From contig CAOSOP010000063.1 of assembly GCA_948525355.1 (NCBI GenBank), forward strand, positions 1 through 7,063: DNA of 7,063 nt, given 5' to 3'. The stretch is from an uncultured Bacilli bacterium (GTDB lineage: Bacteria; Bacillota_I; Bacilli_A; RFN20; CAG-288). Positions 5,847 to 7,063 of the stretch are shown one piece after another. Every line of letters begins with the position of its first letter. Positions within the stretch are counted from its first letter, which is position 1. A program made the position numbers and the translations under genes. The notes below the pieces were generated by a model that saw only the letters and a program-made list of their open reading frames with translations, searched no databases and was not told the origin of the DNA.

Positions 5847-6755
5847 TTAATTATTATCTTTATAAGAACTATTAAATAAACACCTTTTAAAATAAGTTAA
5901 GTATACACAATCAATAAAATAACCTGTTCTAATATAATCAATTTTAAAGAGTTTCTTATAAATCTCTACACCTAAATGATCGCCAAGTTTAAGTAAGTTA
6001 TTATAAGCATCTGGACCATATGGTGATTTATATATAGCTTCAAATACTTTTCCAATTTCTTTTATAATAGAAAGTACTTTATCATAATCATTATTAGCTT
6101 TAATTCTATCATATGGAATTTCTGAATAGCCAGCATGAACTGCTGCCATAAATCTTGCACAGAAATGAACGAACTTTTCAGTCATTTCCATATAGTTTAT
6201 AACATCTAAATCGCTCTTGAATCCAATGGTCTCATATTCTTCATCAGCATCAATTATTTTTCTATATAGACTAACCAATCCACTAAAAGTAATATCTTCA
6301 AATTTAAATTTATTATATTTAGCAAACTTAAGTGTTTCATAATATGCATTAAACTCAGTGAAAAAAGTAAATGCTCTAACAACATCAAAATCATCAATTT
6401 CTGTTTGTTCTTTAGAACGAATATCAATTTTGAAAAGTCCTGTATTCACCATTCTTATATAATCATTAATATGTACTAATTCGTGAAGGATAGTCATACA
6501 GAAAAGGTTTCCAGTATCACTTCCTATTGAATATAAAAGATCATAGGACAAATAAAGTATATGTTTATTAGTAGAAAGACTATCAACTTTAGCAAGTTCT
6601 ACATATTCATTTTTAAGAAGTGTTTTAACAAATTTGATTCTAATTACACATGACAATTCAAGATTATCATAGAATCTTGAGATAACATCTTTAACATAAG
6701 ACTCAAAAAAGTCGAACTCTTTTGGAAACTTATTAGCGTAAATAATTTTTTTCAT
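5847..6755 (-). CDS. Unrecognised protein with HExxH motif (putative zinc metallopeptidase)
   Basis: This 302-residue protein has no signal peptide or clear membrane segment. The one strong clue is ILHELVHINDY, a zincin-type HExxH with His91, Glu92 and His95, preceded by a segment in which small and hydrophobic residues alternate (HILYLSYDLL, about 65-74). About 40 residues later FTEFNAYYE offers Glu134 as a possible third zinc ligand, an arrangement like that of several gluzincins. The rest is helical-looking and rich in Tyr, Lys and Phe. I cannot name the family, and proteolytic activity is inference. The ATG at 6753-6755 has no upstream ribosome binding site, but a sigma-A-like promoter is spaced so that transcription would begin on the A of this ATG, suggesting a leaderless mRNA. 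The next Met is residue 87, so a later start is unlikely. It has no operon partner in the window. Confidence 0.75.
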   Translation of the reverse strand: MKKIIYANKFPKEFDFFESYVKDVISRFYDNLELSCVIRIKFVKTLLKNEYVELAKVDSLSTNKHILYLSYDLLYSIGSDTGNLFCMTILHELVHINDYIRMVNTGLFKIDIRSKEQTEIDDFDVVRAFTFFTEFNAYYETLKFAKYNKFKFEDITFSGLVSLYRKIIDADEEYETIGFKSDLDVINYMEMTEKFVHFCARFMAAVHAGYSEIPYDRIKANNDYDKVLSIIKEIGKVFEAIYKSPYGPDAYNNLLKLGDHLGVEIYKKLFKIDYIRTGYFIDCVYLTYFKRCLFNSSYKDNN

Positions 6756-6761
6756 ATGTAT

Positions 6762-6790
6762 ATTGTAAAATAAATATTTAAAATAATCAA
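6762..6790 (-). promoter_or_regulatory. Promoter placed for leaderless transcription of the HExxH gene
   Basis: The minus strand shows TTGATT (6790-6785), a 17-nt spacer and TACAAT (6767-6762). The -10 ends 6 nt before the ATG, so the predicted +1 is the A of the start codon. No purine-rich site lies between them. Confidence 0.6.
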
Positions 6791-6806
6791 ACTAAATATT
6801 TAAAAT
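6771..6806. repeat. Tandem palindromic direct repeat around the -35 box (candidate operator)
   Basis: TAAATATTTAAAAT occurs twice without mismatch (6771-6784 and 6793-6806), start to start 22 bp, about two helical turns. Each copy contains the 10-bp palindrome TAAATATTTA. One copy fills most of the promoter spacer and the other lies just upstream of the -35, so a dimeric regulator could bind both on the same DNA face (inference). AT-rich sequence makes chance repeats easier. Confidence 0.5.
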
Positions 6807-6900
6807 TTTTTTACAATTTCAAAAACACCTTAATAAAAGCGATTATATATTATGCTTGTGCTTATTCAAAAATCAGTATTTTTATTCGCAAAAATTAGTT

Positions 6901-7063
6901 TTACAATAAGCCTTCTGTGTTGGCTTCGCCTTTTTGTGTGTTACTTTGGTAGCTTTGGGGCCAGTTTTCAGGAAATTTTATGTCGCTTTGATGGTCGTAA
7001 TTCCATGCGTAGGCGATGGTTTGAGATGTACCTATGTAGACCTTTGGATAGTATCTTTCTGGG
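6901..7063 (-). CDS. Cassette-like ORF C3, 3' part (incomplete at 5' end)
   Basis: Read on the minus strand, the frame is open from the window edge to the TAA at 6901-6903. The visible 53 residues begin PERYYPKVYIGTSQTIA, contain NWPQSYQSNTQKGEAN and end with TEGLL. It is clearly the same family as C1 and C2: (Y/A)PKxY, QTxA, a Trp, WP and QKGEAN line up. The five residues after QKGEAN are absent from the other copies, so the shared unit ends before the stop codon. It looks mosaic: the beginning resembles C2 (PE(R/K)Y, QTIA) and the end resembles C1 (WPxSYQSN). Whether its 5' end has a promoter and start is unknown. No terminator hairpin is visible downstream. Confidence 0.65.
   Translation of the reverse strand, partial: PERYYPKVYIGTSQTIAYAWNYDHQSDIKFPENWPQSYQSNTQKGEANTEGLL
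6923..6936 (-). repeat. 14-nt cassette 3'-edge repeat, copy in C3
   Basis: The minus strand reads CAAAAAGGCGAAGC, identical to the C1 and C2 copies, then CAAC and five further codons before the stop. Confidence 0.8.

Overview
The window is an AT-rich segment (housekeeping genes about 30-33% GC by hand count) from a low-GC Gram-positive lineage. The clues are sigma-A-type promoters, AGGTGA/GGAGG ribosome binding sites, a CCA-encoding tRNA, and an S41 protease directly upstream of uvrB. Every tryptophan in the readable genes is encoded by TGG and all stops are TAA or TAG. It therefore does not look like a TGA=Trp Mycoplasma or Spiroplasma; an uncultured standard-code Bacilli/Mollicutes-related gut-type bacterium is my guess.

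Layout: (1) 1-369 (+), the 3' part of a cassette-like ORF (C1), open at the window edge. (2) 366-2348 (-), uvrB, converging on C1 with overlapping stop codons. (3) 2351-3913 (-), a membrane-anchored S41 C-terminal processing protease that forms an operon with uvrB, driven by an extended -10 promoter at about 3940. (4) 3995-4420 (-), a second cassette-like ORF (C2) with no usable start codon and a strikingly GC-rich 5' end. (5) 4428-4457, a terminator, then 4448-5461 (-), an alpha/beta-hydrolase of the monoacylglycerol-lipase type. (6) 5591-5756 (+), promoter, leader hairpin and tRNA-Arg(CCU). (7) 5847-6755 (-), an unrecognised protein with an HELVH zinc-protease motif, apparently transcribed as a leaderless mRNA from a promoter embedded in tandem palindromes. 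(8) 6901-7063 (-), the 3' part of a third cassette (C3), open at the window end.

The outstanding feature is the family C1/C2/C3. All three encode variants of one domain ending in QKGEAN, share an identical 14-nt sequence at the 3' edge, and have local stop codons just beyond that edge. They are richer in GC than their neighbours and are scattered on both strands between unrelated housekeeping genes. The only copy complete in the window (C2) lacks promoter, ribosome binding site and start codon and sits behind a terminator. I interpret them as silent donor cassettes for a variable, probably surface-exposed protein whose expressed copy lies elsewhere. The family, the shared edges and the missing start are seen directly; the gene-conversion or recombination role is inference. 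Both window ends fall inside cassettes, which would fit an assembly broken at multicopy repeats.

The other genes look like ordinary chromosomal functions: nucleotide excision repair, envelope proteolysis, lipid or ester hydrolysis, and translation. I see no integrase, transposase or reverse transcriptase in the window.
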